64,000 nt of DNA from Fragum whitleyi (GCA_948146395.1 OX411559.1:2112001-2176000), one strand, 5' to 3'. Shown: positions 1 to 12,156, counted from the first letter of the stretch. Notes: generated by a model from the sequence alone, not told the origin. Numbers and translations are program-made.

Positions 1-2
1 CT

Positions 3-450
3 TGCTATTTAGCTAAATGCACAGAACGTGACAAAGCATCTGGTGGTGTAGGACTTATTGTTAATAATAATGTTCCTCACCGTCATGCAAGTCTAAATAC
101 TTCTTTACAAGCAGTAGCTGTAAGAGTATCTCTTAATAAAACAGTTACATTGTGTTCTATTTATCTTCCTCCTAGTTCCCCTGTAGATGGTAGAAAGCTT
201 GACAATCTTGTCGACCAACTACCTAAGCCTTTTATACTTATGGGAGATTTCAATTCTCATCATAAGTTATGGGGATGTTCCAATACAGACGACAAAGGTC
301 GTACTGTTGAGGATTTTGTAACTAGACATGATCTTGTTTTATTAAATGATAAATCATAAACTTATCTTCATCCTGCAACTGGAACTTATTCTTCACTGGA
401 TCTGACCATTTGTAGTCCCGATATCTTTTTCAGATTTTAGATGGAAAGTT
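3..450 (+). pseudogene. LINE ORF2 remnant: AP-type endonuclease (C-terminal part)
   Basis: Frame 3 from the window start reads a partial exonuclease-endonuclease-phosphatase fold. It contains the conserved strand followed by MGDFNSHHKLWG (near 240-275) and, after a stop at 357-359, a segment ending SSLDLTICS (near 395-417), the usual S-x-x-D motif of LINE endonucleases. In an active element this domain makes the target nick. The stop at 357 lies between the GDFN and SSLD motifs and would remove the end of the domain. The N-terminal catalytic residues are outside the window. Confidence 0.85.
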
Positions 451-1203
451 ATCCCTGACCTTCATGGTAGTGATCATTTTCCAATTCAGGTTTCTGAATT
501 AGGACCATCTGTTCAGGAACGTCCTAGGCGTTGGAAACTCCATAAAGCTAACTGGGATACTTTTAAAACTACCTGCGAGCAATCAATAAATCCAGAAGCC
601 TTTGATGAGTGTGAAGACCCTGCCGAATTATTAACATCTTTACTTTATTCTGCTGCAGAAAAAGCTATTCCACAAACTTCACCTGATCCAAAAAACCCTA
701 ACAAGCCATGGTTTAATGAGGATTGCAAAAAAGGCTATAGCTGAGCGAAAACGTGCTCTCAGAGTATTTGGTTTAAGACCTACAAAAGAAAATCTCTACA
801 AATTTAAAATTGCACGAGCGAAAGCTCGTAGAACCATAAAACAAAGTAAGCGTTCGTCTTAGAGACAGTATTTTTCTAGATTAAATTCTAGATCATCTGT
901 CAAAAAGACTTGGGACATGATACGTAAAATCAGTGGGAAGAACTCATCCCTAAGTGTTGGTCATCACAAAACAGATGACGATGATACAGTTTCATCAAAA
1001 CATGACATAGCTTATATCTTGGCAGACACGTTTGCCAAGAAATCTTCCTCTTCCAATTATTCTCCTACGTTTCAGAAATTTAAAGGTGAGAAAGAAAAGT
1101 CGAAACTTAATTTTAGTTCCAAAAACCTGGAACACTATAATAGAGACTTTTCCGTTAAAGAGTTGAAGAAAGCTTTAAAAAAAAGTGTCATGACACTGCC
1201 GTA

Positions 1204-2090
1204 GGTTCTGACAGTATTCATTATCAGTTCCTAAAACGTTTACCACCTCTCTCCCTACACTGTTTACTTGACATTTATAACCAGGTTTGGAAAACGGGAA
1301 GCATTCCAGCATCATGGCGGGAAGCTATCGTTATTCCAATACCTAAACCTGGTAAATTTTCCACAAATCCTTCAAATTATCGCCCTATAGCTCTTACTAG
1401 TTGCATTTGTAAAAGCATGGAAAGAATGGTTAATGATCGTCTTGTCTGGTTTCTTGAAAAGAACCACCTAATAACGGAAGTCCAAAGTGGCTTTCGTAAA
1501 CAAAGAAGCACTCTTGATCATCTTGTCCGCTTCGAGACTTATTCGAGAAGCCTTTATAAAGAAAGAACACGTTGTTTCTGTGTTTTTTGATCTTGAAAGT
1601 GCTTATGATACCACATGGGAGTATGGAATTATGAATGACCTCTATGATTTCGGTATTCGAGGTCGCCTTGCCTATTTCATATCTGCTTTTTTGGATGAGC
1701 GCCAGTTTCGTGTCCGTGTTGGAGATACTTTATCTGATCCTCATGAGCAAGAAATGGGTGTTCCCCAGGGAAGTATTTTGTCAGTGACGCTATTTAGTGT
1801 CAAAATTAACAATATCGTTAGAAATGCTGTCCCTGGCGTGGAATGCTTTCTGTATGTTGATGATTTCTGCATTTGTTACAGATCAAAACATATGTATACC
1901 ATTGAAAGACAATTGCAACAAGTCTTGAAAAATCTTTCTAAATGGTCCAATGAAAACGGCTTCAAATTTTCCAAGACCAAAACTAAGTGTATGCACTTTT
2001 GTCAGTCTAGGAATATGCATCCTGATCCAGAATTGAAATTGGACGGGGTGCCGATTGAAGTTGTAAAAAGAGTTTAAATTTTTAGCTCTC
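1204..2090 (+). pseudogene. LINE ORF2 remnant: reverse transcriptase domain
   Basis: The reading starts at about 1204 in one frame (PIPKPGK, NYRPIALTS) and shifts near 1540 into the long frame 1487-2077. Motifs in order: SGFRKQRSTLDHL at the fingers, FFDLESAYDTTW (catalytic aspartate), MGVPQGSILSVTLF, YVDDF (the catalytic aspartate pair, near 1853-1866), then the NGFKFSKTKTKCMHF helix. All catalytic aspartates are present, so the lesion is the frame break rather than active-site loss. The thumb continues after another break at about 2076 into 2133-2351. Confidence 0.92.
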
Positions 2091-2396
2091 CTCTTCGACT
2101 CGAAACTTTCTTTCATCCCACATATTGACAATTTGAAAAATAAGTGCCAAAAAGCACTTAATCTTTTACGTGTTGTATCCAGTATGGACTGGGGAGCTGA
2201 TAAAAGGGTTTTATTACGCCTTTACAGGACACTTGTCAGATCAAAGTTAGATTATGGCTGCGTTGTTTATGGCTCTGCACGACCTTCATACCTTCGCAAA
2301 CTTGATACTATTCATAATCAAGGCTTGCGCCTTGCTTTGGGTGCCTTTTGAACATCACCTGTCAATAGTATTTATATTGAAGCTAATGAACCTTCG

Positions 2397-3543
2397 TTGA
2401 ATCTTAGAAGGAACAAACTCTCATTACAATATTATCTGAAACTAAAATCAAATTCTGCGAATCCGACATACAAAGCTGTGTTTGAACCTAAACACAGACG
2501 GGATTTTGATAAAAAACCAAGTGCAATACCCCCATTTAGTTTACGTTGTGAAGCAGATGTTAACTCTCTAGATTGTGATCTAGAGGATGTGGCAGAACAT
2601 ATTGTTCCTGATGTTCCTTTGTGGACGTCAAAAAGCCCCACGTTTCTTTACGATCTTGCTTCTAGCAAAAAGGATACAACCGATCCAACTGTTTTTAAAA
2701 CAAAGTTTCTAGAAATTAAAGATAAATGCGCATCATATGAAGAGATTTACACAGATGGTTCTAAGAATGAAGGAAAAGTTGCCTCAGCCACTATATTAGA
2801 AGGCGAAAAATACCAATTTCGATTACCGAATAACTCTTCAATCTTCTCAGCTGAGCTTAAGGCGATTAATCTGGCACTCGATCATATCATCGAAGAGCGC
2901 TTTTCTCGCTATATTATTTTTACTGACTCTTACTGACGTCAAGTATGCAGGCTATTGAATTTAAGAAAACTGACAATCCCCTTGTCGTAAGACTACTTGA
3001 CAGTATAGCTCAGCTTAATGATGTTGATCTCGTTTTTTGCTGGCTTCCTAGCCACGTTGGAATTCATGGTAATGAAGAGGCAGATAAAGCTGCCAAGGAG
3101 GCATTATCACTCGAGATTTTACCTTCTGTAGTGCCTTTTACCGATTTTAAACCTTGAATTCATGGTTTCATTCAGGAAGTCTGGAGGAACAGCTGGACTG
3201 ATCCTGCCAATATTAAGAATAAGCTTTTTTCTGTCCGACAGGATCTTGGCGATTGGTTGCCTGGTTACAGGTCAAACCGTCGCGAAGAACTTATCCTGAC
3301 TCGCTTACGCATTGGTCATACTTATCTTACGCACTCCTACCTTCTAAAAGGAGAAGATATTCCAATGTGCATTCCTTGCAGCTCCCCTCTTACTGTCAGG
3401 CATATTTTCATTGATTATGTAGATTTCTCTTTTGCAAGAGTAAGATATTTTAAAGTAGACAGTATGAAGGACTTATTTAACCATGTTAAAATTGAGCTGA
3501 TATTTGATTTCCTGAAGGCCATTAATTTGTATAGTAAAATATG
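2397..3543 (+). pseudogene. LINE ORF2 remnant: RNase H domain and Cys/His C-terminus
   Basis: From 2397 the frame carries the connection region, then an RNase H domain: YTDGSKNEGK (first catalytic Asp, near 2745-2775), SIFSAELKAI (catalytic Glu, near 2840-2865) and IIFTDSY followed by a stop at 2934-2936, exactly at the third catalytic position. It resumes at 2945 and includes WLPSHVGIHGNEEADKAAKE with the final His and Asp. A last segment (3257-3543) has CIPC followed by TVRHIF, the start of the C-terminal Cys/His knuckle of such LINEs; the last cysteine appears lost (DY in its place). RNase H-bearing LINEs include the I, Nimb, R1 and LOA clades. Confidence 0.88.
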
Positions 3544-3849
3544 ATTTTATGTTCTTCTAAATCCATTTTGCCTTTAGATTTAAAAGTGTTTCTTTGTACT
3601 TTAACATTAATATTGAGTGTTCTTTTGAGCACCATTTCTTTTTTAGTTTTGAAAGTATAACTAATTTCTTTATATTTCTACCGTTTACATATTTTTTATT
3701 TCACGATTTACAGCGATTTCTTTTTTTATGCTATAAATGTTTTTGTTTTCTGTTATATATGGTCGTCGCCTTTTGATATTTTAAAAGCTTTGCGCCCAAC
3801 ATGACCTTAGATGTCGACGGGCCTTAAAACTCAATCCATTCCATTCCAT

Positions 3850-5748
3850 TAAACACTGGGCCAATAAAGTTGTAACTTGGAAGAGATGCCATTGGCTTAA
3901 GCTTTTCCAAAGGTGTCAAACAAGTAACTTCAATCAAAACCTCTAGTTCCATGGTAAAGAAATGCCGATAATAGGGGGAAAATCTTCTCCTTCTTAACCA
4001 CTGGGCAAATCAAGTTGTAAGCGTTGTTCATATGGCGAAGCTCAACTAAAGTTATTTTTAAAGAAATTAATTCCATCAAAATTTGGTTTCAATGGTAACT
4101 GAAAGGCCGAAAATTGATAAAAGTATTTGAAAAAATCATCTCCTTTAGCCTTGAGTCAATCAATTTTAGACTTGGTAGGGGTGTTCCCTGGGTAAAGCTC
4201 TACTAAAGTTGTTTAAAAAAATTCAAACCATCAATAACTGATTGTCATGGTAACAAAAAGGCAGAAAACTTGGAATAATAAAAGAATTTTGTATTTTGGC
4301 GTTGGTTGCAGGTCATCATTCCTTCGGATATTCGGTCTTATTTTAAAGACACCGTATTCGCAAAAATTATTTCATCAATGTTAATAATATAACAATTGGT
4401 TTCCCATTTTTATCATATTTATGTGGGCCAAGAAATTAAAATTAACGTCAACGAATCCATTTAGTTTGGGTTGAAGATTTGAATTGTTTTTTAAAGGCTC
4501 TCACGTCTAAGTCTTCATGTGTTACTATGTTTACGTTATTTAAGGCCGCTAATTATCACTTTGCTAAAATGAAAAAAAGTTTTGCCCTTCGTAGATACCG
4601 AACACTCAACAAATTGTATAATGAAGATAACTAGAAATGCGAAAGTTACTGGCTGGTTTTACGATTTTCTGGATCATCTCTCGAACATGATCTTAACCAT
4701 ACCAACTTCAACATTAATTTTCAGTTCCACTGGCCGAAGGGAAGCGAGCCAAGGTCAAGGCGGAGTGTCCTTGTGTCCGTCCGCGCGTAATCTTTTTCTA
4801 CATATATCTTCTCCTCCAAATCCAATGGGCAGAATTTAACCAAACTTAGTGGAGATAATCCTTGGGCGACCCTCTTTTCAAATTGTTAAATAAATTTGGA
4901 TGAGCCCCTAAGTATGGGCGTGGCAAGGCGTGGCATTTTTCATTAAAAAAACCTTAAAAAATCTTCTCTTCCCTAAACATTGGGCCAATTTTAATGAAAC
5001 TTGGCACAGATGTTCCTTGGTAGGCTTTAACTTAACGTGTCCAATAAATATAATTGACCCCCAAATATTGACGTGGCATGGCGGGGCATTTTGTCACGTT
5101 AAAATCTTAAGAAATCTTCTCGTCCCAAACCTTTTAGTCGATTTCAATGATACTTTGCCAGAATATTTCTTGGGTGACCCTTTATTTAAATTGTTCAAGA
5201 AGTTTTGATTGACCCCGAAATAAGGGCGTGGTAGGGCAGGGCTTTTTTTCACGTTAAAATCTTTTAAAATCTTCTTCTTAACCAGTGACCGATTTCAATG
5301 AACATTGGCATGGATGGTCCGTAGATGAACCTTTCCTTTAATTGCGCAAGAAATTTTGATAGACCCCCATACATGGATGTGTTAGGGCGTGGCATTTTTT
5401 ACGTTAAAGGTATTAAAGAAAAATCCCCTTCCAAGCCATATTGCCGATTTCAATGAGACTTGGCATTGATGTTTCTTGGGTGTTCCTTTACTTCACTTAA
5501 TCAAGAAATTTCGATTGACCCCCAAATACGGGCAAGGCAGGGTGAGTCACTTTTTCACGTTTAAATCTTTAAAAATATATTCCTTCCAAACCATTTGGCC
5601 GATTTCAATGAAACTTGACATGGATGATCCTTAGGTGACCCCTTGCTTTAATTGTTCAAGAAATTTTGATTGGCCCCAAATTTGGGCGTGGCAGGGCGAA
5701 GTCTGTGGTTATTTAAGCCAGTGGAGCCATAAAGGCCCTCTTGGACAT
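3850..5748 (-). repeat. Helitron-like (HINE) tandem-repeat block, old, minus orientation
   Basis: About ten diverged units of roughly 160-180 bp repeat phrases such as CCGATTTCAATGAAACTTGG, GGTGACCCTTT, and GGGCGTGGCAGGGC. The same unit appears in reverse complement at 56964-57775, so the block reads on the minus strand. At the high-coordinate end (about 5730-5748) the reverse complement gives CAAGAGGGCC followed by ATGGC, the 5' end seen in the other Helitron-like copies. No transposase or Rep/helicase is present. It abuts the LINE tail at 3849. A satellite-like, non-autonomous element is the simplest reading. Confidence 0.65.
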
Positions 5749-5920
5749 CTCGTTATGTTTTAAAATGATGCTTAGAAACAAACAAATGAAAAATGATTGC
5801 AATACAAAAAGGAATGAAAAGAAGGGTCCATTTGCATAATCAATATTCAATATCCAATGTGAAGCCTAAACCCAGGCTCCTGGTTAAATCTTGATAGCAA
5901 AATCCCTCTCAACCTTTAGG

Positions 5921-6184
5921 CGTCATAGCGGAGTGGTGAGACTATCATTCAAATCTCTAGGGTTGATTTCCGACGGCGGCACTGATCCTTTCCGATATTT
6001 TTTTTCGCCAACAGGTTTATAATCGTAGACCTATGTGGGATAGAAGCTGGAGGCTATGCATGGATGTAATGATACTACTGATGGGATAAATACAAGGAAT
6101 CCGTTGTTTTGATGTTAGGTTACCAGCTGCTGCTAAATAACTGATAGATTATTGAAAGCGGCATAAAACCCAATTCAATACAAA
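5921..6184 (+). mobile_element. tRNA-derived SINE, diverged copy
   Basis: The head has a degenerate box A (CATAGCGGAGTGGTGAG) and box B (GGGTTGATTTCC), followed by the CGACGGCGGCACTGAT junction shared with the intact SINE at 40379. The body carries ATAATCGTAGACCTATGTGG and GGAGGCTA, and the tail is AAGCGGCATAAAACCCAATTC. It is clearly the same family but with many substitutions, so it is an old insertion. Confidence 0.8.
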
Positions 6185-6655
6185 TGAAAAGTCTCAACCA
6201 TGAGGCTAGCTACCACAATACTACATTTTCTATTGGAAACTAACCTGGTAAAATTACAAATGGGAAGGTTAAATAAATCCTTGGGTGAACTTCTATTGTG
6301 CACTTGTAATTGTCATGGCAAACACTAAATATACCTTATAGCATGTGCTCTTTTGATTCAATTGTCCCGAAAGGCGCGAAAAAAAAAGAAAGAAAAAGAA
6401 AGACATCTACGTAAACACTGCTTTAAGGCATCTTAGAAAAATCACTTGAAAACCCTTACCATCTTTGATACCTTATATTTTTTATATACTACTACTTATG
6501 TTTTTCTTACTAATTATAATAATGATAATAATTATTTTGATAGTATTTTAGAAAACAAATAATGCTAATCATAATAATTTACATTTAATGGTACATTTAT
6601 CATACCTTGTAGGCACCATTGTACCACAACATTACCAAACGCTACGGACAACCTT
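6185..6655. other. Gene-free stretch, nothing recognised
   Basis: AT-rich sequence with an AATAATAATTATT-type stretch around 6500-6580. No convincing exon, RNA gene or element end was seen. Confidence 0.5.
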
Positions 6656-6659
6656 AATT

Positions 6660-6897
6660 GAGGCTGTGCGTGATATTTACAACAATTTTGCATGTGCGTC
6701 GTGAAGACTCAGGTCAGCCTGTATATATGTACAGTCTGACCAGAGTCTTCACTACACGCTGTAAAGATAGCTATAGACCTCATGTCTCCGACAACAATCC
6801 GAGAATGTTTTTAAATGCAACGTGTGCTCGACAAAACCTCTGAATATCTATCAGTCACACATACATCATATTGTTGGAAATGTCAAGTACAGGCTCA
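6660..6897 (+). mobile_element. MITE with GTGCGTGA terminal inverted repeats, copy 1
   Basis: The left end GAGGCTGTGCGTGATATTTA and the right end, read in reverse, TGAGCCTGTACTTGACATTT match over about 28 bp with mismatches. The flanks AATT (before) and AATT (after) could be a target duplication. The centre has a palindrome, GTCAGCCTGTATATA with TGTACAGTCTGACC. A second copy lies at 15932-16181 in intron 2 of the cysteine-rich gene. No coding capacity. The superfamily is not clear. Confidence 0.7.
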
Positions 6898-7135
6898 ATT
6901 TAGACATTTGACCTTAGGCTGTGACCATGACCTTTAAATTGCTCATCGACTCATGGTAAAAAATAAATCTACGAAGTTATATTCCATTCACGATTTTTTG
7001 GAGCTGAGCTCTGGACAAACGAAACATTAACAGCTGACTTAAGCATGCACCTTGACAGCTCTTAGGTTTTTTGTGAGTTTGAATATTTATACACGATCTA
7101 AAAAAGTTATACCAAGTTATTCCGAAATACATGTA

Positions 7136-8565
7136 CGAGGGTTGTCCCAGAAAATCGTGAACTTTTTCGATTATTCAAAAACAAAGCGTTTGATTAAAGT
7201 AAATCTCTATAGTTGATAACACTGGTTAATTTGCAACAGATTGATAAAGGTTTTATGGTTTTAAAATGTTCATGTTCAGAAATACAGCTATAACAGACAC
7301 GCTATGTAGGGGTGGTCGGCGCACTCTAAATTTGTTACGTACGAATTTCATATGGTAGATGTTTGAACATCATTTATTTCAATATTCGTGGAAAGTTTTA
7401 TTTAAAACTAACAATGCTGAAAGCAGTGAACTTTGAAGTGCACGCATGTGTATTTTCATAAAGATGGCATCATGTAGGGCACAGTTTTAAAGTTTTGTTA
7501 TGTCCGAGTGCAATTCAAACGGCGTGAAAATGTCGACGTGAAAAGAACGGTCGGCGCACAAAATCGATCATAACTAGGCGTGGATCTCTAAAGTAGAACT
7601 ATATGGACCAAAACAGAATCCGAAATGAGGAATGACCATAACCTTTTGTGGCGCACAGTCATTTATATACGATATAAAACGTATAAAAGTTTGATACTGG
7701 CATAAGGACAATATGAAACAAAAGGTATACATGTAGTAAGAAAGAACCGAATAGCGTCGATAAATGAATATGGGACCGACGTCAATTAGAACGCCTGATG
7801 GGATAAATGAAAAGTAAGAATAAGTAAATCGGTAATGTTTAGTTTGACACGACTTGATCGTTAGTCGCACCAGTAAACGCTGGGCAACTATACTTTAAAG
7901 AAAGTTTCATTCAGGTTCGGCATCAACGGAGAATTGGAAACGGAACGGTACTCACGAAATTCTACAATTCATTGAAGGGCCCATCTCGATGAATTGAGAT
8001 AGTTGTAGTGTAATACTAAGATATTCAAAATAAGCCCAAATAATTATTTCATATGAGTATAATAAAAACTCATTTTATGAAATGTCTAAAAATGTAATGA
8101 TAGGTTATGAAAAAATGACATTTACTTTACCCACCCATACTCGGGTTAAAAAAAATACGAAATTGCATACCTACGAAAAAAAATCGAGATTTTTTAAAAC
8201 CAAAGATTTTATTAAATTCACAAATGAAGTCTATATCAACATTGCAATCAAGATATGTCCTGACAAAAGGTTCTTTCTTTGTAACAAGTGCATGGGCCGG
8301 TAAAGACGCTACTTGGAGAAGAAGTGAATCAGTTTTAAAACGACGTTTCATGTACTGTCGGACGACGTTAATATAGCGTGCGCCGACACCCATTTACTTG
8401 TGTTACGTTTTCATTCATATCTCCGCTAGTGTTACGGATATCCCTCTGTAATTACATTAGAATAAAGAAAAATGGTTAATCCACATTACTTGTAAGTTTC
8501 AGTTTAATCGGACATTTGATATAACAGTTATCGCAAAAGTTCACGAATTCCTGGGACAACCCTCG
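7136..8565 (+). mobile_element. Mariner/Tc1-like element with TA target duplication, no intact transposase
   Basis: The terminal inverted repeats are CGAGGGTTGTCCCAGAAAAT at the left and, in reverse complement, CGAGGGTTGTCCCAGGAATT at the right, flanked by TA at 7134-7135 and 8566-8567. CGAGGGT ends with TA duplications are typical of mariner-like elements. A further inverted pair (GGTCGGCGCAC at about 7316 and GTGCGCCGACACC at about 8380) sits about 175 bp from each end. The 1430 bp length fits an autonomous mariner, but no open frame shows a recognisable transposase; short minus-strand frames at 7574-7870 and 8127-8393 are the only candidates. Confidence 0.8.
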
Positions 8566-8664
8566 TATTTGCAGGCGCTCTCCACAAAAATGGGTAAACT
8601 TTCTCATTTGACCTTAAGCATAGATCCTGACCTCGAAAGTATCTAATTTTTTTAAATAGACAAT

Positions 8665-9075
8665 CTTTCTATAATGCTTTTCGGTGGTTTATCGAGAAAT
8701 AACGGTAGATTTTCACTTGATAATCCCATTGCAAAAGCAGTGAAATTATCCAAAACTTATACCCTGCTTTTGTGCATTTCATCCTATTCGACGTCATCTA
8801 TGCGGGGCAAAATAAGTGACGTCAAAATGAACGTTGCATAGCAATCACGTGCAAAATGGCGCGCTTTACGAAAATATGCCCTAGAAATTTCAAATTTTGT
8901 CTCATTTTTGCAATAAAGAAATATAATAATAGTTTGTTTTTCGAGTAAGATCGATTAATATTTCATTTCGAGAACAACAAAAGCTATATTTTCACGCCAC
9001 TCGTGAAAATATAGCTTTTGTTGTTCACTCAATGAAATATAAATCGATCTTACACTGAAACAAACAATTATCCTC
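8665..9075 (+). mobile_element. Hairpin element family A, copy 1
   Basis: It shares, in inverted orientation, the whole layout of 16595-16962: a TCGAGAAATAACGGTAGATT start, a body with TGACGTCA (8817-8824) and CACGTGCAAAATGGCGCGC, and a terminal hairpin. The hairpin (about 8935-9062) has arms of roughly 60 bp around a few-base loop: AACAACAAAAGCTATATTTT pairs with its complement after CCACT. No reading frame. The homology on one side of the hairpin shows it belongs to a larger repeated unit. Confidence 0.7.
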
Positions 9076-9461
9076 TATATTCAGATGTAAATGATGTGCC
9101 GCGTCATTTTGAAATCCGTCATTATTGGTAGGGGGAATGCTCCAGACAAAATCGGACAAATGCAAAAACTAAGTCACTACAGCACTAATATGTGTTCTTT
9201 GAATTGATAAGTGTTTCTTCGCAGACAAACTAGAAGCTTCCAAGGCCATACAAGTCAACGGAGCGATCGGTATGAGTTTATTGAGAACCGTTTAAGAGGT
9301 GTTATTGAACGATTTATGAACGGGTAAAAGTGTGGTATAAGTGGAATGAATAGGCATTTGATCGAGTGAGTGAGAATTGTTCTGATGTAGTTTTGGTACA
9401 TCGTGAAATTTGCATTCATCTTAAGCGCTTATTTATTCATTCCAAACATCGATTAGTTGAT
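9076..9461. other. Gene-free stretch, nothing recognised
   Basis: No supported feature. The first 60 bases show weak complementarity to the body of the preceding hairpin element and may be its decayed other flank. Confidence 0.4.
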
Positions 9462-9689
9462 TGATTGAATGGAGTCTAACGCCGTTTTCAACATTATTTC
9501 AGTTATATCGCGGCGGCTGGAGCACCTAACAATGGTTTCCTGGTATTTCACTCACCAGTACAACTACCACATCCTTTCCTAGCCTCCAGCTGCTATCTCA
9601 CATAGGTCTACGATTATCAACCCATTGGTGAGAGACAAATAGTCGGAAAGAATAAGTGCCGCCGTCAGGATCGAACCCGGGACCTCATT
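9462..9689 (-). mobile_element. tRNA-derived SINE, minus strand, 5' truncated
   Basis: The reverse complement reads TCGAACCTGACGGCGGCACT-like head remnants (box B part GGGTTCGATCCTGAC), ATAATCGTAGACCTATGTGA, GAGGCTAGGAAAGGA, TGTTAGGTGCTCCAGCCGCC and a tail AACGGCGTTAGACTCCATTC. It closely matches the intact SINE at 40379-40651. The tRNA-like head is cut before box A, where MITE sequence begins at about 9690. Confidence 0.85.
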
Positions 9690-10017
9690 CCAAACACTAA
9701 CAAACCAATCAAAAACCCTCGAAAATCACTAAAAGGACTACGTTAATTATAAATAATGCATGAAAAAATCGCGATTTTACTGAAATAATTGACAAATTAA
9801 TCGTCTGATTGGTTCTTAAAGAATTCGGCAGCTATTTATATACATATGCATATAATTAAAGGGGGGTAAATAATATCACTTATTTTGTTCATCTCGAAAA
9901 AAATAGCGTTATTCGATTTACCTCCCCTTATTTGTCTCAAAAACTATTTTTCTTTCACTTATTTAATTTCATCCCAAAATCATTCACCTTGTCAATTACA
10001 CGATGCCGTTAAGAATA
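9690..10017 (+). mobile_element. TA/CAGTT MITE, left-truncated copy
   Basis: It carries the family landmarks in order: CATTCCAAACACT, AAAAATCGCGATTTTACTGA, GTCTGATTGGTTCTTAAAGA, GGGGGGTAAATAATATC with its inverted partner TTTACCTCCCC, and the right end CACCTTGTCAATTACACGAT. The left inverted repeat is missing where it meets the SINE. Confidence 0.75.
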
Positions 10018-10879
10018 TAAATTTTACGATATAACTGACTGTATACCAACCGGTGACGAATCCAAGAAGGACAAGTCCAGGTAAAAATTTTAGAACCAAC
10101 AACATAATTCAAGGAAACCTATCAGTGACCTAGTCCAACCATTAAATGGCAATTACAGATAATGAAAGAGAATTTTCAGGTATGTTTCGTCTTACTGAGA
10201 GTGTGACCTTTGTACATTAAAACTGTGTTAAGCGACCAATTAGAGGACCACCAAAAAGTGGTCTTTCATTGAATTTGTCGCTTATTACATTATTTCATAA
10301 TTAAAAAGACAAGTCATTATGATAAAACACATATAGACTGTCGCATACGTTTTTTTTAATGTTTTGGTGTTTGAATCGATTAGAATCGTGGCAACAACAA
10401 AAGATACAATAAGAAAATCATCTTTCTTTTAAGAGCCTAAACTTTTCTCCTGAGATTTTTGGTGAACGAACGTTTGGTGAATGAACGCTTTGTTCACCAG
10501 TGTTACTACGTAAGGAACACCCTGTAGGTTTTTAATAGATTCGAAATAAAGTAGTGCCCTTTTAGATTCAATTTACTTTTTCTCAAGACTTCTCTTCTCA
10601 AAATCACTGTTTATTTCGTTTATGGCGTGATACAAGAATAAAATGTAAATCTTCAATTAGGCGAATAGAATATCCGTGTAAGCGTATCGAGAGTTAAGAG
10701 CAAAAACAAACTTTGTGTCTATACATTGTGCTTTTTTCTTTGAAAAAGGAGGAACGCCGCTACAAATAATTTCTCTGCAAAATCGCGATGGCTGAAGCAC
10801 AGGCGATTTTTCATAATGCGAGTTTTGCCATACATGTAAATATATGATAACCTAAAAGACGAAATTCGGATTGTGAATC
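10018..10879. other. Gene-free stretch, nothing recognised
   Basis: No exon or element end was recognised. It includes a short direct repeat, GTGAACGAACGTTTGGTGAA near 10460. Confidence 0.4.
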
Positions 10880-11010
10880 AATCGCTTGCGGACTATAGCA
10901 CCTAAACATGGATTGCTGGTATTTCTCGCACCAGATCTATCTTTAGCCTAAATCCTTACCTTGCATTCGCCTTCTACCTTATTAGTTTTACGAATATCCA
11001 CTTATTGGTA
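10880..11010 (-). mobile_element. Degenerate SINE fragment, minus strand
   Basis: The order GCGGACTATAGCACCTAAAC, ATTGCTGGTATTTCTCGCAC, then ATCCACTTATTGGTAGGAG follows the SINE body in reverse complement, at much lower similarity than the copies at 9462 and 40379. Head and tail are not recognisable. Confidence 0.55.
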
Positions 11011-12104
11011 GGAGCAACAGAATTTAGACTATGACTATATTTGGACAATCCATTTTGTGTACAAAATACCTACCTACATAAATCTCATTTTTTTTCTTTT
11101 TAAGACAATGGCATCAGATAATCATTCTTTTACAAAACTATGTATATTACTTAAAGAGACCAAAACACCGTAATTACAGCGGTTTACTTGAAGACGAATC
11201 AGCGGTCTTTGAATTAAGGGCATTGGGGACCTCATTCAGGTCATTAAAGTTTCATAGCCCATATAAATTACATTTCATAGTCAAATTGCAGAAAGACGAC
11301 TGCTGTTTGGTAAAGTATGAGTTCCGCATGTTGGAAATGAATTACATTTCGGATTTCTTTTTCGAGTCAAGAAAAAAAAATATGTTTCGGCATTTAAGAA
11401 GCACGACGCTGCCACTCGGAGCATTTAATAATTTAAAAACAAGCTCAAATATTCAGTAGATAAAATTTAATTCCATTTGAATTATGAACCGAAATGTAGA
11501 TTTAAACAACGACAACAAAACCCAAACAAATCGCACAATATTTCCTGTTAAGTGGTCTTCTATTTTTTTCTTTTTCATTGTAATATTTGAGAACAAATTC
11601 GACATGCAAAATAAATTTGAATTTACAGTGAGAATTGTCTACATTTTGTCGAAACCCTTTCCCTTAATTATTTTGTACATAAGTAATTTCTGTTTTCTCA
11701 ACAATTTCAATATATCACTCTAGAATCCCATCAGACTTGTTCGTCATCAGTACTTTCAGTGCTTTGATTAAAAGTTCATTCGATGAATAGCTAGTTACTT
11801 TGCGTTTGAGTTGAGGTCAACAAATATCTCAAATTTCAAATATATTCATTCTATTATTAAAACAAGATCGGGCTCGTTCATTTCAAAATAGAGACATTGT
11901 ACTTCACGTATCCTTGATAACTGAATACGGCTAAATGCTAGATTCAAGTAATTTCTTACTTCCTGAGTTATCAGAACTCACATAATCTATCTTGACCACA
12001 AAACTGACCCCGGGATAAAAGGTCAAACGGCTTGACCATATTGCTTAAAGACATAGTTGTTGGATTCCACAACTTAGTTTAGTGTAAGGTGTGGAAATTA
12101 AAAC
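11011..12104. other. Gene-free stretch upstream of the cysteine-rich secreted gene
   Basis: No repeat family was recognised. Short open frames at 11223-11459 and 11484-11723 are low-complexity and show no domain. The last 100 bases should hold the promoter and 5' UTR of the gene starting at 12105. GGATAAAAGG near 12013 is the only TATA-like match, and it is weak. Confidence 0.4.
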
Positions 12105-12156
12105 ATGGAATTAAAAGCGCTGAGCTTTGCCTTGGTTATTGTTGGGTTCTCGTATG
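12105..12156 (+). CDS. Exon 1 of the 12-cysteine gene (signal peptide)
   Basis: ATG at 12105 follows AATTAAAAC. It codes MELKALSFALVIVGFSY plus one base, then donor GTAATT at 12157. The start is chosen because a typical hydrophobic leader begins there and runs directly into the donor. Confidence 0.75.

Larger units (their letters stand above)
1..3849 (+). mobile_element. Non-LTR (LINE) retrotransposon with RNase H, 5' truncated by window edge, decayed
   Basis: Remnants run in the order endonuclease, reverse transcriptase, RNase H, C-terminal Cys/His segment, 3' UTR. This is the ORF2 order of I/Nimb-type LINEs that keep an RNase H domain; such enzymes nick the target and reverse-transcribe the element RNA onto it. 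The 3' end runs through GACGGGCCTTAAAACTC into CATTCCATTCCATT at about 3849, a simple-repeat tail typical of these elements. ORF2 is broken by stops at 357, about 1201, 2076, 2349, 2934 and 3155 and by frameshifts near 735 and 1540, so the copy is not autonomous. The 5' UTR and ORF1 lie outside the window. The exact clade is inferred; a tree of the reverse transcriptase would settle it. Confidence 0.9.

Noticed and set aside
7574..8393. Minus-strand frames in the mariner-like element as an intact transposase
   Set aside because: No DD(E/D) residues or helix-turn-helix could be recognised; the frames are short and separate.
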